Assembly (NCBI RefSeq): GCF_003855455.1
Contig: NZ_CP034044.1
Location: 372,001-436,000, forward strand
Length of the DNA stretch: 64,000 nt
Direction of reading: 5' to 3'
Origin: Mycoplasma struthionis
GTDB lineage: Bacteria > Bacillota_I > Bacilli_A > Mycoplasmatales > Metamycoplasmataceae
The notes beneath the pieces are model-generated. The model was not told the origin of the DNA. It saw only the letters and a program-made list of their open reading frames with translations, and searched no databases. Shown here in pieces: positions 31,553 through 42,515 of the stretch. Numbering within the stretch: position 1 is the stretch's first letter; the number at the start of each line of letters is the position of its first letter. Made by a program: the position numbers and the translations under genes.

Positions 31553-33850
31553 CTAAATCTTCAATTTTATCTTTTTCTCACTTTTAATTTCAGGTTTTAA
31601 AAATAAAAGATTATTTAATTTTTGATTTTTAATGTTGTTTTCAGTTGCTCAACTATTTAGTTGGTTTCAAGTACAGTAAATGCTGTGATTATTTTCAATT
31701 TCGAATTTAAACATATTTTCATATGTTTTAGATTTTAGAAAATCTTTTAGTTGTCTTTCAGTGTCTTTATCATTATATGACAACATTTTTTTAACAACTG
31801 GGTTGACAGGATTTTCTATTATTAATGATGTTTTACCTTTTTCAATAATTTGGTGGTTATTGATAATATATAAATCGGTTGTATATTTGGATGCAAAGTT
31901 TATATCATTTAAAAAATATAAAGCCATTTTGTTATTATCAAAAACATATTTGTTAAATAAAGTAAATAATTTATGTCTTTTTTCAACTTCTAATTTTCTT
32001 ATGCAGTTTCCTAAAATAATTAATGAAGGATTATTTATTAATATTTTTTGAATTTCAATTTGAATTCTTTTTTCTAAATCGATAAAACGAATTTTTTGTT
32101 GTAAATCTTGCAATAAAAATTGAGAAGCATTGATTATTTTATAAACCATTAATTTAATTACTAGATTATCTAATATATTTCTATTAATTTTATCTGAAGA
32201 AAGTAATTTATTATAATTACTAAATTCGCTGTGAAGTCTATAAATTAAACCAATGTTAAAAATCAAAATTTCAATGTTTTTAATAAAAGTTATATTAGGG
32301 TGTTCTTTATCTATATCTTTAAAATCTTCAGAAACATTTAGATATCTAGCTAATGCAATTTTGATTTCTGAAAAGTTATTTGAAATATCTTGCATTAATT
32401 TTAAATTATTGCTAGTTAAATCTTGACCTTGTTTTTTTAGTTCTTCTGATTCTTTTTTAAGTAATAAACCTTTTGTTTTAATATTTCATAAATATTCATT
32501 TTTAGCTTCTAAATAATTGTTTCTAATTATTTTATTTTTTTCTAATTCAGCTATTGATTCATAAATTGTAATAATTGGTTTATTTTTGTTTTTATTTGAT
32601 TTTATTAAATCTGAAATTATAGAATCAAAGTTTTTTCTAGCTAGCTCAAAGTGTTCTAAAAATATACCAGTTTCTAGCTTAAAGTTTTTTGAAATAATAC
32701 TTTTAATTCTATTTTTAAATTCAAGCTTATTATTGCTATCAGCAATTATATTTATATCATTAATAATATTTGGTTTTAAATCAAATATTTCATTAATTAA
32801 TTTGCTTCAAGTTGCATAATGCATCTTTTTAAAATCTTCTTTATAGTTATTTAAAAAACTTATAAAACTTTTATTAAAATAAAACTTTTTAATTAAATGA
32901 ATATATTTATCATTATTGTTTTTTGTTTTTTTAATTTCTTTTAATGTTACTTCATTTTCTTTTTTTAAGTCAAGTAACAATTTAGAAAAATAAAATCTAG
33001 TTTCAGTTAATTCACGTTGTTTTATTTTATTAATACTATAAAAACGAGTTAAAAATTTTCAAAGCTTAAAAGTGTCTTTTCTTTTATTTAATTTTTTTAA
33101 ATTTTCTTCATAAGCTTTTTTAGTTTCAATATATTCACGATAATTTAAAAATCAAACATTATTTTGATAGTCATTAAAAATATCTGAAATATTGTTTAGA
33201 AGTTTATTTTCATGGGTTTGAAAAGTTGAAATAACTTCAAAAGTATGAGATGAAATAGCAGTTATTTTTTGATTTAATTTAGCCAAATTAGGATATTTTA
33301 GTTCATCTTTATCTATTTGAGTAATTTCTAAAAGCAATGTTTTTAAAGTTTGCGCTAAACCTTTTTGAAGTTCAAGGTGATTAACTCAATAATGCTTTTG
33401 TAAAGCTAATTGATATTCATCATATATATTTTTTCAATTTTTAAAATAGTAGTCAGTTATACCTGAAATAACTTGACTTTGTTTAAAATATGAATTTAAA
33501 TATTCATAAGCTGTTAAATCAGATAGATTATCATTACTAAAAATATCTTCATTAAAGCCATACGCAAAGTTTTTTCTAAAAATATTGTTTTTATAAGTTA
33601 AATCAAATTTATCATTATTTGATTGAAATTCAATTAAACCTTGGTATTTTTTAGGATTAATATTAGTGTCTGTTAGATATTTAAAAATTAGTTCTTTTGT
33701 TTCTTCATCTTCACCTAAAATTCCTAAAATTGCTCCTGATGATAAATTAAAATTTAAATAGTTAAATCAATTTTTATCAGAGTATAGACTGTTTTTATTA
33801 TTAGCACCTAAATTTCAAACTCTAAAAGCGGTAAGACCATCTTTATTCAT
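31553..33850 (-). CDS. Degenerate OppF-like ABC ATPase
   Basis: The 765-residue protein is recognised as OppF-like by its C-terminal block NNHQIIEKGKTSLIIENPVN followed by PVVKKMLS, which matches the Opp/Dpp GKIVE-G...NP-HPYTK-LLS box. Mycoplasma OppF proteins are long because of an insertion between Walker A and the signature, as here. The nucleotide motifs are lost: Walker A reads GEDEETKEL instead of GESGSGKST; the signature region reads LQQKIRFIDLEKR instead of SGGQRQR; Walker B reads LIILGNCI instead of LILDEP. It overlaps the ECF S-component gene (TAATG). It is probably not an ATPase; it may be a structural partner. Its end is uncertain: AAA AAG near 31573-31578 offers a -1 frame that stays open into valS. 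Confidence 0.65.
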
Positions 33851-34857
33851 TAGAAACGATCTCCCTCTTTTGATTTAATTAAGGTTGCAATAATTTTATA
33901 TGTTGCTAAAATGATTGCTAAGTTAAAAAAGATTTTTACAGGACTTAAAAGAGTTTGACCAGTTATATTTACTCAAAAATCAGTTTTTAAAGTAGAAGTA
34001 TCAGCTCATGAAAGTAAGATAACATTTATGAATTCTAATACAGCACAGAATGAAATAATAGCCATAACTTCTATAAATGTTTGATAATTTTTCTTTAAAA
34101 ATAGTCTATAAAAAACAACAAATATAAACATTGCACAATAACCTGAAATAGTTAAAATAATGTAGAAAATTTTATTTTTTATAAATCTATTTAGTTCAAA
34201 TATCGAAGCATCTAATTTTGAGAATATTGCTAAAATAATTAAAACTTGTAAGGCTAACATTAAAACAGTAGAAATAAATGAAAAGTTAATCATTGCTGTT
34301 GGTTTTTTTCTAGCTTCTAATAAAATTATTTTTACTTCATAAAAAGCGATTCTTTCTGAAAAATATTGTAAATCTTCAGAATTACCTCTAACAACAGCAT
34401 TGTCATATTGAATTTTAAAATATTCAACATATTCTTTAAATTTATAGATACGATAATTTCTTGAAAAGAAAATTTCATTCATATTAAAGAAATAATAAGC
34501 GGCTAAGCCAGGTATAAAACCTGCAGTTGCGACGGCTAAGGTGTAAAGAAAATTATAATAAGTGGGAACTAAAGCAAAAGAAATTAAATCAGCTAAGACC
34601 CCAGTAATGACTCCAACTAAAGGACCAAAAATAAAGCCAGTAATTTTAATAGGTAAGCCAATAAAACTAAACTTAAAACTTGGTAAAGCAGTAATTGGGA
34701 ATATTCTGACTGAAATTAAGAAAAATACAACTGAAATAGCAATTAAAACACCTACGAAGGCGATTTTCTTTGAATTTCATTTTTTATAAGAAATATTTGT
34801 TTGAGTTCTAACTCAACGCAAATAATGTTTTAATCCACCTGGTAAGCGATAGTCCAT
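33850..34857 (-). CDS. ECF transporter S component (vitamin uptake)
   Basis: Integral membrane protein of 335 residues. The first half matches folate/vitamin S components: KKIAFVGVLIAISVVFF, then FIGLPIKITGFIFGPLVG followed by VITGVLADLISF, then TAGFIPGLAAYYFF. S components usually have about 180-200 residues; here a Lys/Glu-rich segment of some 75 residues (about 130-205, NMNEIFFSRNYRIYKF...) separates the first membrane helices from the last ones (LMLALQVLIILAIF ... ). EcfA1/A2 and EcfT are not in this window. It is followed by an overlapping, degenerate ABC ATPase-like gene. Substrate cannot be read from sequence; folate is a guess. Confidence 0.75.
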
Positions 34858-34890
34858 AATTTTCCTTTATTTTATATTTAAATTATATTC

Positions 34891-35997
34891 TTAAATTCTA
34901 ATCTTTTTATTTTTAAATCAACTTGATTTTTCTGCTATTGGTAATTTTATAAAAGTGTTATAAAAACTTGAGTTTACTATGGCTCCAGCATATATAAAAT
35001 AACCCATAATTGATAATAGTAATATTACATACATAAATGTAGCAACAACACCGAATTTTTTATAAGGTATTAAAGATGCTAATGAACCAAAAATTAAAAT
35101 AAATATTGATGTAGGAATTGAAGCAATTAATGCTCCTGAATTAACATGTGAAAATTTTAATTTAAAACTTGGCGCAAATTTAAAGTAAACTAGAAAAGTT
35201 AAATAAGTTAAAACGGGTAATAAAATAATAATTGAAAATCAAAAAATTAAATAAAATTCCCATCCTAATTTAAAGTCTGCTAAAGTCATTTTAGATAGAT
35301 CTTTTAAAAAGACCCCTAAATTAGCATTTTCAATAACAAATGTTGTAAAAGCAGTTAAACCTAATAATAAAACCATTAAACCAAAAGCTAATATTAAACT
35401 TGTTATAAAACCTTTAATTCTTGTTTTTCATAATCTATTAGGTGATTTATATCCATATAAAGCATCAATAGAATCAATAAATTTTGCATATCCTTTTGAA
35501 GAAAGTCATAAAACTGAAAATGCAAATAATAGAAAAGCAATTGCACCTCCAGCAGTATTTCAAAGCGTAGAAATTGAAGGTATTATTTCACCTATTCCGG
35601 GTATAATTTGACCTAAAATAATTAGTTTTAAAACAGTTTCATATTTAATGTTTATTGATGAAATTATTCCTAAAACTAAACATATTATAGGAACAAATGA
35701 TAAAAATAAATACATAGCATAACCAGCAGGCACAAAAGCAAACTCGTTAGAATTTAATTTATCATATGTTGTATTAACAATTTCTTTTCCTTTTAATCTT
35801 GAGCTTTTTAGATATCTTGGAATTGCTATAAATAAAATTGCAAAAATTATTCATTTAATTATTTTTTCAAAAACGCTGTTGTTTTTTTTAGATTTAATAA
35901 TTTGAGAAGAATCGACTGTAACAAAGTTTTCTTGTTTTTGTTCTTTTTTTTGTGCTTCTCAACCGCTTTTTATTTTGTTTTTTCTTGGTTTAAACAT
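34891..35997 (-). CDS. YihY/BrkB-family membrane protein
   Basis: The protein has 368 residues. A basic N-terminus of about 60 residues (MFKPRKNKIKSGWEAQ...) is followed by six hydrophobic segments, including YLFLSFVPIICLVLGII, GAIAFLLFAFSVLWLSSKGY, FITSLILAFGLMVLLLGL and FYLIFWFSIIILLPVLTYL. ...FVPAGYAMYLFLSFVP and SSKGYAKFIDSIDALYG are typical of the YihY/BrkB family (sometimes wrongly called RNase BN). Many TGA Trp codons interrupt it if read with the standard code. Its ATG overlaps the gatB stop (TAATG). Function in bacteria is unsettled; an exporter has been proposed. Confidence 0.8.
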
Positions 35998-37415
35998 TAT
36001 CTTGGAAACCTTTTTGCAATTAATTCATTTAATTCTTTAGCATTTGCCTTGCCCATTGTTTTTTTCATACATTGGCCTAAAGCAAATTTTGAAGCTCTAT
36101 CATAATTTTTTGAAAATTCAGCTTCTAGACTTGGATTTTCTTTTAAGATATCTTCAAAAACTTCTTCTAAAGATTTTTCATTTTTTTCTAAATATAAATT
36201 ATTTTCTTTAATTAAATCTAATAAATTTTTTGAAGAATTTGTTTCTTTTAATTCAATTATTTTATGAATATTTTTTTTGTCAATTTCATTTTTAAATAAT
36301 AAAGATAATAATGTTTCAAAATCTTTATTGTCAAATTTAAGTTCAGTTATATTTTTTGAATTTAAATTTAAATAAGAAACTAAATCTGAAAAAAAGATAT
36401 TTGCTGCTTTTTTAAAGTTATCAACTTTTATACTATCTAAATAATTAGCATATTCAATATTATTTACTAATTGTGAAATTTGAACATCATTTAGATCTAA
36501 AGATTTATATCTCATTTCTTTTTCATAAGGAGTTTCTGAAATGGTTACTGAATTTATTAATTCATCACTTAATGAAATGGCGGGAATATTTGGTTCAGGA
36601 TAGTATTTATAATCAATTGCTGAACTTTTAGATCTCATTGAAACAGTAGTTTGTGAACTCTCATCAAATCTTTTTGTTTCTTGCTCAAATGTTTCATTAT
36701 TTAAATATTTTTGAATTTGTCAATTCGCTTCATATTCAATAGCTTTTTCGACATTTGAAAGTGAATTTAGGTTTTTAATTTCAACTCTTGTATTATATAC
36801 ATCGCTACCTAGTTTTCTTACTGAAATATTAACATCAGTTCTTAAACTTCCCTCATTCATTTTCGCATCACTAATATTTAATAGTAAAGCAGTTTTTCTA
36901 ATGGCATCAACATAGGCTACTGCTTCTTTTGCTGATCTCATAACGGGATCTGAAACTATTTCAATTAAAGGAACACCTGCTCTATTGTAATTTAAATAAG
37001 TATAAGGACCTTCATGAAGTGATTTTGCAGTGTCTTCTTCTAAATGAATTCTTTGAATTGAAATATCTTTTCATTCATTATCTAATTTAATTTCAATAGT
37101 TCCGTTAGACCCAATTGGGTTAAATTGTTGAGTAATTTGATAACCTTTTGTTAAATCAGGATAAAAATAATTTTTTCTATCAAATCTAATAAGTTTATCA
37201 ATTGTCATATTTAAAGCTTTGGCTAATTTTATTCCTTTTATAATAGCTTCTTTATTTACTAATGGTAAAGAACCAGGATAAGCTAAATCTATATTTGAAA
37301 CTGCTTCGTTTGCTTGTAAATTAAAATCATTTGCTACTGGAGAAAACATTTTTGTTTTAGTGTTTAGTTCTATATGAATTTCAATTCCAATAATAATTTC
37401 TCAATCTTTATTCAT
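35997..37415 (-). CDS. gatB: Asp-tRNA(Asn)/Glu-tRNA(Gln) amidotransferase subunit B
   Basis: This 472-residue subunit phosphorylates the Glu or Asp of mischarged tRNA before amide transfer. It begins MNKDWEIIIGIEIHIELNTK, continues with YPGSLPLVNKEAI, RKNYFYPDLTKGYQITQ, and the block MRSAKEAVAYVDAIRK ... EGSLRTDVNIS; the YqeY-like tail ends MKKTMGKANAKELNELI. It overlaps gatA by 8 bases. Essential where glutaminyl-tRNA synthetase is missing, as in mycoplasmas. Confidence 0.95.
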
Positions 37416-38736
37416 TTTTATCTCCAATTATTTTTTCAATATATAACGCATGATTTAATAATTTTTTGTCTTGATACAATTCAGCATCTATTGCTAAATT
37501 AAATGGCATATTATCTTTTTGTTTATCATTTCCAAGTTTTAAAGTTAAAGACGGATTTCCTGTTAAATTAGCATTTGTAAGAATGAAATCCATAAAGTTT
37601 CCTTCATAACGTTCATTAAATTTAGGTGCAACATCATTAGCGGCTGGGTAAATAAATATATCCGCTTTTTTATGAATTTCAGTAAAATAGTTTGATAAAT
37701 AACGACGCATTTTTTTAGCTTTTACAAAGTATTTAATTTGATTTTCTTGTGATAAAAATAAACTTCCTAAAATTAATCTAGATTGAACCATTTTTCCTAA
37801 AAGTTCTGATCTTGTTTTTAAATAAGTTTGCTCTCAATTTTCACCTTCAAGTCTATTTCCAAATTCAACACCTGTTAAATTTGCCAAATTTGAAGAAGCT
37901 TCTGAAAATGAAATAACTTTATAAACTACATCAATAGCGTTTAAAAGGCTTTCATTAACTTCAATTTTGACTAATTCAACTCCTTCATTTTTTAATTTAT
38001 TTAATAATTCTTGATAACTGTTTTTTATTGCTTCGCTAACATAATTAAAACAATCTAAATAAGCTACTTTTTGTGGTTTTGTTTCTTTTATTTCTTGAAT
38101 ATCAAAAGATAAATCAAGTGAAGTTAAATCGTGTTTTAAATCTTGTTTGAATAAAACAGAAGTAACATAAGCTGAATCTAAAACATTATGACTAAAGTAA
38201 GCAACTGTGTCTAATGATGAAGCAAAGGCATATAAACCATAACGGCTAATAGCACCATAACTAGGTTTAAAACCAACTACACCAATGTTACTTGCTGGCT
38301 TTCTTACTGAATCTCCTGTATCAGAACCAATTGCAAAAGAAATGTTAGAGCTAAAACTTGCAGCAGCTCCGGAAGAAGAACCACCAACTAAATAATCATT
38401 ATTTAAAGGATTTTTTATAATTCCAGCGCTTGAATATTCTCCAGAACCACCTAACCCAAATTCATCTAAATTAGTTCTAGCTACACAACTTGCACCTGCG
38501 TTTCTTAACAATTTTAAAATTGTTGCTTCGTAGTTTGGTTTAAAGTTTTTTAATAATAAACTTGAACCTGTTGCTTCAACATTTAAATCAGCATAGTTAT
38601 CTTTAACAGTAAAAACAGTATTAGCTAAAAGTCCTTCATTCTTTAATTTCACATTTTCAAAAACATGGCATATTGCATTATTTTTATCGTTTTTAAGTTC
38701 TAAAATTGCATTTGATAAATTACCTTTATTTTTCAT
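37408..38736 (-). CDS. gatA: Asp-tRNA(Asn)/Glu-tRNA(Gln) amidotransferase subunit A
   Basis: Amidase-signature enzyme of 442 residues that releases ammonia from glutamine. The signature is GGSSSGAAASFSSN followed by IGSDTGDSVRKPAS (the nucleophile Ser in TGDS; most GatA have TGGS) and VGFKPSYGAISRYG. The Lys of the Ser-cisSer-Lys triad is in FTVKDNYAD. It overlaps gatC by 11 bases and gatB by 8, so the three are coupled. Confidence 0.95.
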
Positions 38737-39028
38737 TTACAACTCTTTTCATAATAACAAAGTCTTCATTATTATTTGCAGCATTTTTTAAAATTGTTTC
38801 TTTAGATAAATAAAAACTTTTATCTATTTCATCTTCTCTTAGTTCATCAAATGAAAGTGCTTTTTCATTAATTCTTGCTAATGGTTTTATGTCGTCTAAA
38901 TTAAATTCATGTAATTCATCTAAACCAATTTCAATTGATTTTAATAATTTTTTAGCAAGTGCAATAACTTCTTCATTAGGCTCAAACAATAAATTTTTAG
39001 CTAAGTTTTTTAAATATTCATCATTCAT
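38726..39028 (-). CDS. gatC: Asp-tRNA(Asn)/Glu-tRNA(Gln) amidotransferase subunit C
   Basis: The 100-residue small subunit that wraps around GatA and GatB. Recognised by size, by position directly before gatA, and by the sequence order LAKNLLFEPNEE ... PLARINEKALSFDELREDE, which fits the GatC pattern of N-terminal helix plus a P-x-x-R-x-D segment. Divergent compared with well-studied GatC. Confidence 0.85.
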   Translation of the reverse strand: MNDEYLKNLAKNLLFEPNEEVIALAKKLLKSIEIGLDELHEFNLDDIKPLARINEKALSFDELREDEIDKSFYLSKETILKNAANNNEDFVIMKRVVNEK

Positions 39029-39040
39029 AAAAAACTCCTA

Positions 39041-39883
39041 TCATTTTGGATGTGAAATAAACATTTGATCATTATATTCATTAAACTCTTCACTTAAACC
39101 GTGAAAAGTTACTGAATATGAATGTAAATATAATCTTTTAGCGAATTTTCCATTATATTTTAGATCTCCTAAAATTGGGTATCTTAAATATGCTAATGTT
39201 GCTCTTATTTGGTGTTTTCTACCTGTTAAAATTTTGGCATATTTTCTATTGCCTTCTTTATAAAAAATTGTATGCGCTTTGACTCCAAAATTAGGGTCTA
39301 CTACCATTTTTTCATTTTTAATATCTTTTTTAAGTCTTACAGTTATATCTAATAATTCTTCATTAAAATCAGAAACAAATTGATAAACTTTTTCAAATTC
39401 AGCTTGTTTATTTTCAAACTCTACTAATGTTGCATAATTTTTTGCATAAACAACTAGACCACTTGTTTTTTTATCGATTCTTCCAATTGAAGCAGGTCTA
39501 AATGAAGATGTTTTTTTATAGTTTAAATATTTTAGAACTTGATTGTCTAAACTATTTTCTTCTGAATGCATAGCTATATTAACTGCTTTATCAATTATTA
39601 ATAAATTTTTATCTTCAAAAATAACTTTAAAATTAATTTTTGAAACATTTTGTTCTTTAGGTTTTGAAACTTCAGTTATTCCATATATTTCAATTTCATC
39701 ACCTAATTGAATTTTGTATTGTTTATCATTTATTCTTTTGCCATTTACTTTAATATCTTTTTGACGAAAAATCCGTTCAATTCTTGAAACAGGGACATTG
39801 TCACAAATTTTGATTATATATTTAAATAAAATCCGATTAATATCGTCTTTTTTTGCTCTAAGTTTAATCATCTTCTCCACCAT
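39041..39883 (-). CDS. RluC/RluD-family 23S rRNA pseudouridine synthase
   Basis: This protein has 280 residues. An N-terminal S4 RNA-binding domain (VSRIERIFRQKDIKVNGKRI) is followed by the synthase domain: LLIIDKAVNIAMHSE, then GRIDKKTSGLVVYAKN holding the catalytic Asp, and LTGRKHQIRATLAYL with the C-terminal RxHQIR box. It is a large-subunit rRNA modifier; whether RluC or RluD is not clear. It overlaps scpB by 20 bases. Confidence 0.9.
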   Translation of the reverse strand: MVEKMIKLRAKKDDINRILFKYIIKICDNVPVSRIERIFRQKDIKVNGKRINDKQYKIQLGDEIEIYGITEVSKPKEQNVSKINFKVIFEDKNLLIIDKAVNIAMHSEENSLDNQVLKYLNYKKTSSFRPASIGRIDKKTSGLVVYAKNYATLVEFENKQAEFEKVYQFVSDFNEELLDITVRLKKDIKNEKMVVDPNFGVKAHTIFYKEGNRKYAKILTGRKHQIRATLAYLRYPILGDLKYNGKFAKRLYLHSYSVTFHGLSEEFNEYNDQMFISHPK

Positions 39884-40490
39884 CAGTTGACATTAAAACA
39901 CCATTGTTGTCTGTGTCTTGTCTTTGTGAATCAAAAAGGTTAAAGTCTTTTTCATATTCTTCATTTTCTTCAAATTCAAATTGATTAAATTCAGGAAATG
40001 GAGGTAATTCTGCTAAAGTTTTAATTTTAAAATAGTCATAGAATTTATTTGTAATTCCATATAAAATTGGATTTCCAGGAGTTGAAGCAATACCAACTTC
40101 TTCAATAATTCCTTTTTCTAGTAAACTTGAAACAATTCCATCACTAACAACACCTCTAATGTTTGAAATCATTGAACGAGTAACAGGTTGTTTATATGCA
40201 ACTATACCAGCAACTTCTATTCCGGCATTTGATAATTTTTGTTTTCTTGCAATTGTTACTAAATCTGAAACATAATCTTTTACAGCTTCGATTGTTAAGA
40301 ATTTAAAAATATCATTAAACTCATGTACTTTAAAGCCATGTTCTTGTTTATTAAATTCTTCTTTAAAATCTCTTAACATTTTTCTAGCTTCATTAATTGT
40401 GTTAAGTTTAAAAACTTCTTTAATTTGCTCACAACTAACACCTTCGCTACCTTGCATAAATAAAAATGCTTCTAAAATCTTATTTTTCAT
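39864..40490 (-). CDS. scpB: Segregation and condensation protein B
   Basis: Winged-helix partner of ScpA in the SMC complex, 208 residues. It starts MKNKILEAFLFMQGSEGVS and contains LSNAGIEVAGIVAYKQPVTR and RGVVSDGIVSSLLEKGIIEE followed by PGNPILYGIT, all typical ScpB blocks, then an acidic tail. It overlaps scpA by 11 bases and the pseudouridine synthase gene by 20. Confidence 0.94.
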   Translation of the reverse strand: MKNKILEAFLFMQGSEGVSCEQIKEVFKLNTINEARKMLRDFKEEFNKQEHGFKVHEFNDIFKFLTIEAVKDYVSDLVTIARKQKLSNAGIEVAGIVAYKQPVTRSMISNIRGVVSDGIVSSLLEKGIIEEVGIASTPGNPILYGITNKFYDYFKIKTLAELPPFPEFNQFEFEENEEYEKDFNLFDSQRQDTDNNGVLMSTDGGEDD

Positions 40491-41310
40491 ATTCTACTCC
40501 TCTTTTAAAAGTTATTGGGCCTTCATTTTCTTCTTGGTAAATTTCAACTTTTTGTTGTCTTGCTAAATCAAGAAGAGCTAATAATGTAATAACGAAATGA
40601 CCTTTACTTGGAACATCAAATATTTCTTCAAAATCTACTTCTTCTCTATTTTCAAATAGTTTTAAAATACGTTTTTTTTGTTCTTCAGGACTAATTGCTA
40701 TTGTATTTATAGTAACTTTTCTAATGAATTTTGCTTGAACTCTTTCAAACATTCTTCTTATAGTTGCTACTAATTTTGAACTATTAGAATGACCATCTAA
40801 AACACTGTTATCGATTTCTCTAATAAAATCTTCAGAATCTTCAGCTGCTTTTTCATAAAGTAAAGCTCTTTTTTCTTCTTGAATTCTCAAAACTTCAGAA
40901 ATTTCTTTGAACTTTTCATATTCAGCAATTTGTTCAAGTAATCTTTTCTTTTGCTCTTTAACTTCTTCTTCTACTTCAGGGTCTTGTAAAATCATTCTTG
41001 CTTTAAGTTGCAATAATGAAGCCGCCATAACTAAATATTCAGAAGCTATATCAAATTCATATGATTGCATTGTTTTAATAATTTCTAAATATTGGTTTGC
41101 TAATTCTAATAAGTTAACTTCAAAAATATCAATTTTTTTCTCTCGAATTAAAGTAGATAATAAATCAAGAGGACCATCAAAATTCTCTAAGTGAAAAATA
41201 TTGTGTTCTCTTAAATCGTCTTTTTTGACTTCATTTTCATTTTCTTCAGTTAAATTTGGTTCAATAGAGATTTCTCTAACTTCAGGCTTTTTAATTTCTT
41301 CTAGCATCAT
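40480..41310 (-). CDS. scpA: Segregation and condensation protein A (kleisin)
   Basis: The 276-residue kleisin bridging SMC heads. Key blocks are ENFDGPLDLLSTLIREKKID, VNLLELANQYLEII, and SEYLVMAASLLQLKARMIL; the C-terminal winged helix has FVITLLALLDLARQQKVEIY. The first 35 residues are extra and acidic compared with typical ScpA. It starts 9 bases after plsC. Confidence 0.94.
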   Translation of the reverse strand: MMLEEIKKPEVREISIEPNLTEENENEVKKDDLREHNIFHLENFDGPLDLLSTLIREKKIDIFEVNLLELANQYLEIIKTMQSYEFDIASEYLVMAASLLQLKARMILQDPEVEEEVKEQKKRLLEQIAEYEKFKEISEVLRIQEEKRALLYEKAAEDSEDFIREIDNSVLDGHSNSSKLVATIRRMFERVQAKFIRKVTINTIAISPEEQKKRILKLFENREEVDFEEIFDVPSKGHFVITLLALLDLARQQKVEIYQEENEGPITFKRGVEYEK

Positions 41311-41319
41311 TTTTCCTTA

Positions 41320-42117
41320 TTAGTTTTTGTTTTCTCTTTTTGTGTAATTATTTTTTAATGTTTCTTTAGAAGTGATAACTTGTTCTTTATAATCTTTTTG
41401 AATAATTTCCTTAACTCTTTCTGTTAAGGCTTTTGGATCTAATGTATGAAACTGAACAGGTTTAAGTTGGTTGTGGAATATAATTTCAACAACTAATTTA
41501 CCTATTCTTTTTCAATCTAATGAATTAGCAGCATTATTTATTGTAACTGGAACAATTGGTAAAAATGTAGATTGAGCCACTCTAAAAGCACCGGTATTAA
41601 AGTTACCTAATTTTCCATCTCTAGTTCTAGTTCCTTCGGGATAAATAACACCACAAGATTTATTTCTTTTAACAAATTGTCCAAAAGCTGTTAAAGTTTC
41701 AAGCGCTTCTCTTGGCTTTTGAGTGTCAATAAAATATGTATCACCTAAATATGAAATTAATTTAACTGATCTTTTATTTTTTGTTTCTTTTCTTGCTAAA
41801 AAGTTTACTATTCTACTTCTTTTATTTCCATCTCCATGGTTTCATAAAGCTGATCATAAGAAAAATGGGTCTAAATATGTTGAGTGGTTTGGAATAATTA
41901 AACATGGGCTGTTTGGAACATTTTCAACACCCTTAATGTCTAATTCAATATTTAAATGTTTTAAAATTTTTGCTGAATGCTTTTGTAAAAAGTGATTTCT
42001 TTCTTCAACTTTATAGTAATCAGGCATTTTTTTGAATCTTCTAGATTTAATTTCTAAAGATCAAATATTTGATAAAATAGGCAGCATTCTAAAAAATACT
42101 CTAGTTTTTAATGTCAT
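41320..42117 (-). CDS. plsC: 1-acyl-sn-glycerol-3-phosphate acyltransferase
   Basis: Membrane enzyme of 265 residues making phosphatidic acid from lysophosphatidate. The active site is NHSTYLDPF (H-x4-D) and the substrate motif is YPEGTRTRDGKLG; PIVPVTINNA follows. It lies 8 bases after acpS, and the pair fits phospholipid synthesis from imported fatty acids. Confidence 0.93.
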
Positions 42118-42125
42118 AAAACTCC

Positions 42126-42425
42126 TTATTTTTCTGCCACTGCTACAACTAATCCACAGTCGTTGCTAGTTGACAAATTAAAATTTTCAAAAATGTAGCG
42201 ACCTGAAGGGTCTTTATTGATTCGAACTTTTTTGAAGTTAATAAATTTGTTATCGCATTTAAATATTGCTTCTTTTAAAGCTCATCTAGTTGCTAAAAAT
42301 TGAGGTTTGTCTTTTTTTTGTAGTTTTTGAAATTCTTCAAACTCTTCTAAATGCAAAATCTTTTCAATTACTTTTGCTTTCAAGTTTCTAAATCTCTTAA
42401 TTTTTGTTATATCAATTCCTATCAT
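42126..42425 (-). CDS. acpS: Holo-[acyl-carrier-protein] synthase
   Basis: Transfers the 4'-phosphopantetheine group of CoA to ACP. This protein of 99 residues starts MIGIDITKIKRF (Mg2+-binding Asp) and carries RWALKEAIFKC (the conserved Glu) and NDCGLVVAVAE at the end. It is shorter than the usual 115-125 residues. It is the first gene of the long minus-strand block reaching to valS. Confidence 0.9.
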
Positions 42426-42489
42426 GTTAGTCCTAATCGTTTTAAATTATATACTAAAGACTAAATTTTGAAATAACTTTGTTATTACA

Positions 42490-42515
42490 AAATAAAAAAG
42501 CCAGCAGGCTTTTTA
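42490..42515 (-). terminator. Intrinsic terminator after pepC
   Basis: On the minus strand AAAAAGCC-TGCT-GGCTTTTTT directly follows the pepC stop at 42516. Confidence 0.85.

Noticed and set aside
31475-33850. An OppF-like/ValRS fusion protein
   Set aside because: It needs a frameshift, valS has its own AAAGGAG and start at the normal distance from HIGH, and the OppF-like frame has its own stop at 31553-31555.
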